A DNA stretch of 64,000 nucleotides from Cryobacterium sp. PH29-G1 (GTDB lineage: Bacteria > Actinomycetota > Actinomycetes > Actinomycetales > Microbacteriaceae): assembly GCF_030063365.1 (NCBI RefSeq), contig NZ_JASISY010000010.1, forward strand, positions 61,306 to 125,305. Reading direction: 5' to 3'. The notes below the pieces were generated by a model, which saw nothing but the letters and a program-made list of their open reading frames with translations, did no database searches and was not told the origin of the DNA. Position 1 is the first letter of the stretch. Each line of letters begins with the position of its first letter. Positions 63,909 to 64,000 of this stretch are shown piece after piece. Both the position numbers and the translations under genes were made by a program.

Positions 63909-64000
63909 TTACCCGGCCTGTTCAACCTTCGCCAACAGCGCACCCAGGTGCTGATCGACCCGCGAGAGCGGAAAAATGGTTGCTTCACGCATGCTCAAGC
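63909..64000 (-). CDS. C-terminal end of an unidentified gene, cut by window edge
   Basis: An open frame enters from the right edge and ends at TAA 63911-63909, reading ...ATIFPLSRVDQHLGALLAKV then EQAG. About 29 residues are visible, too few to identify. A start at an internal ATG would give a 27-residue peptide, so continuation beyond the window is more likely. It lies 10 bp upstream of ferritin on the same strand. Confidence 0.45.
   Translation of the reverse strand, partial: LSMREATIFPLSRVDQHLGALLAKVEQAG

Overview
The window is high-GC actinobacterial chromosome. Mycothiol S-conjugate amidase (Mca), DUF4245, DUF4307, DUF501, a PIN-PhoH ATPase and a short Z-prenyl transferase next to a hemolysin III gene point to Actinobacteria. 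The DUF6264-like protein and the overall gene set suggest Microbacteriaceae. I cannot name the genus.

Layout. (1) 1-18.4 kb is conserved housekeeping: ychF (cut by the window edge), a DEDDh exonuclease, rmuC, glpX, fba, ispH, xseA/xseB, DUF4245, carbonic anhydrase, fumC, phoH-like, a class V aminotransferase, uppS-like, hemolysin III, mca, DUF4307 and greA. From memory, much of this gene set is also clustered in Mycobacterium (about Rv1080c-Rv1112). (2) 18.5-34.1 kb is mixed: ilvA, an AI-2E family exporter, a four-gene Pot/Fbp-type ABC importer, a YcaQ-like glycosylase, htpX-lemA, a SOUL protein, a GH1-fold protein that lacks both catalytic glutamates, a large Ig-like/polytopic membrane protein and a Ppx/GppA phosphatase. 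(3) 34.1-48.5 kb is the most interesting part. It contains a FecCD-type importer (permease, ATPase, binding lipoprotein) and, convergent to it, a RiPP operon. That operon runs precursor peptide, E1-like leader-binding protein, CocE-like hydrolase, YcaO, SagB-type dehydrogenase and two ABC half-exporters. A divergent beta-propeller gene and an S9 peptidase gene follow. The importer promoter and the divergent precursor/propeller promoter carry matching Fur/Zur-like operator sequences. I infer one metal-regulated make/export/re-import unit for an azol(in)e-modified peptide, possibly a metallophore. (4) 48.6-51.6 kb is a two-gene 2-hydroxyacid oxidase / ThDP-enzyme operon. (5) 51.8-56.5 kb is an accessory, partly decayed stretch: DHFR-like, GAF-ANTAR, ECF41 sigma and DUF1059 genes, an internally deleted DUF1801 gene, a 5'-truncated Phd antitoxin, and an integrase C-terminal remnant beside a tRNA-Leu gene. 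It looks like the scar of an integrated element. (6) 56.6-64 kb returns to core genes: type II NADH dehydrogenase with a basic Ala/Pro/Lys tail, a subtilase, DUF501, a DivIC/FtsB-like protein, enolase, hisS, ferritin and a cut-off gene.

Repeats of note are a palindromic 23-bp intergenic family (six copies at two loci), a CTAGCAA heptamer array, a 17-bp tandem repeat in front of lemA, and coding tandem repeats in the Ig-like protein and in the SagB-type dehydrogenase. All family assignments come from reading motifs. No database search was run.
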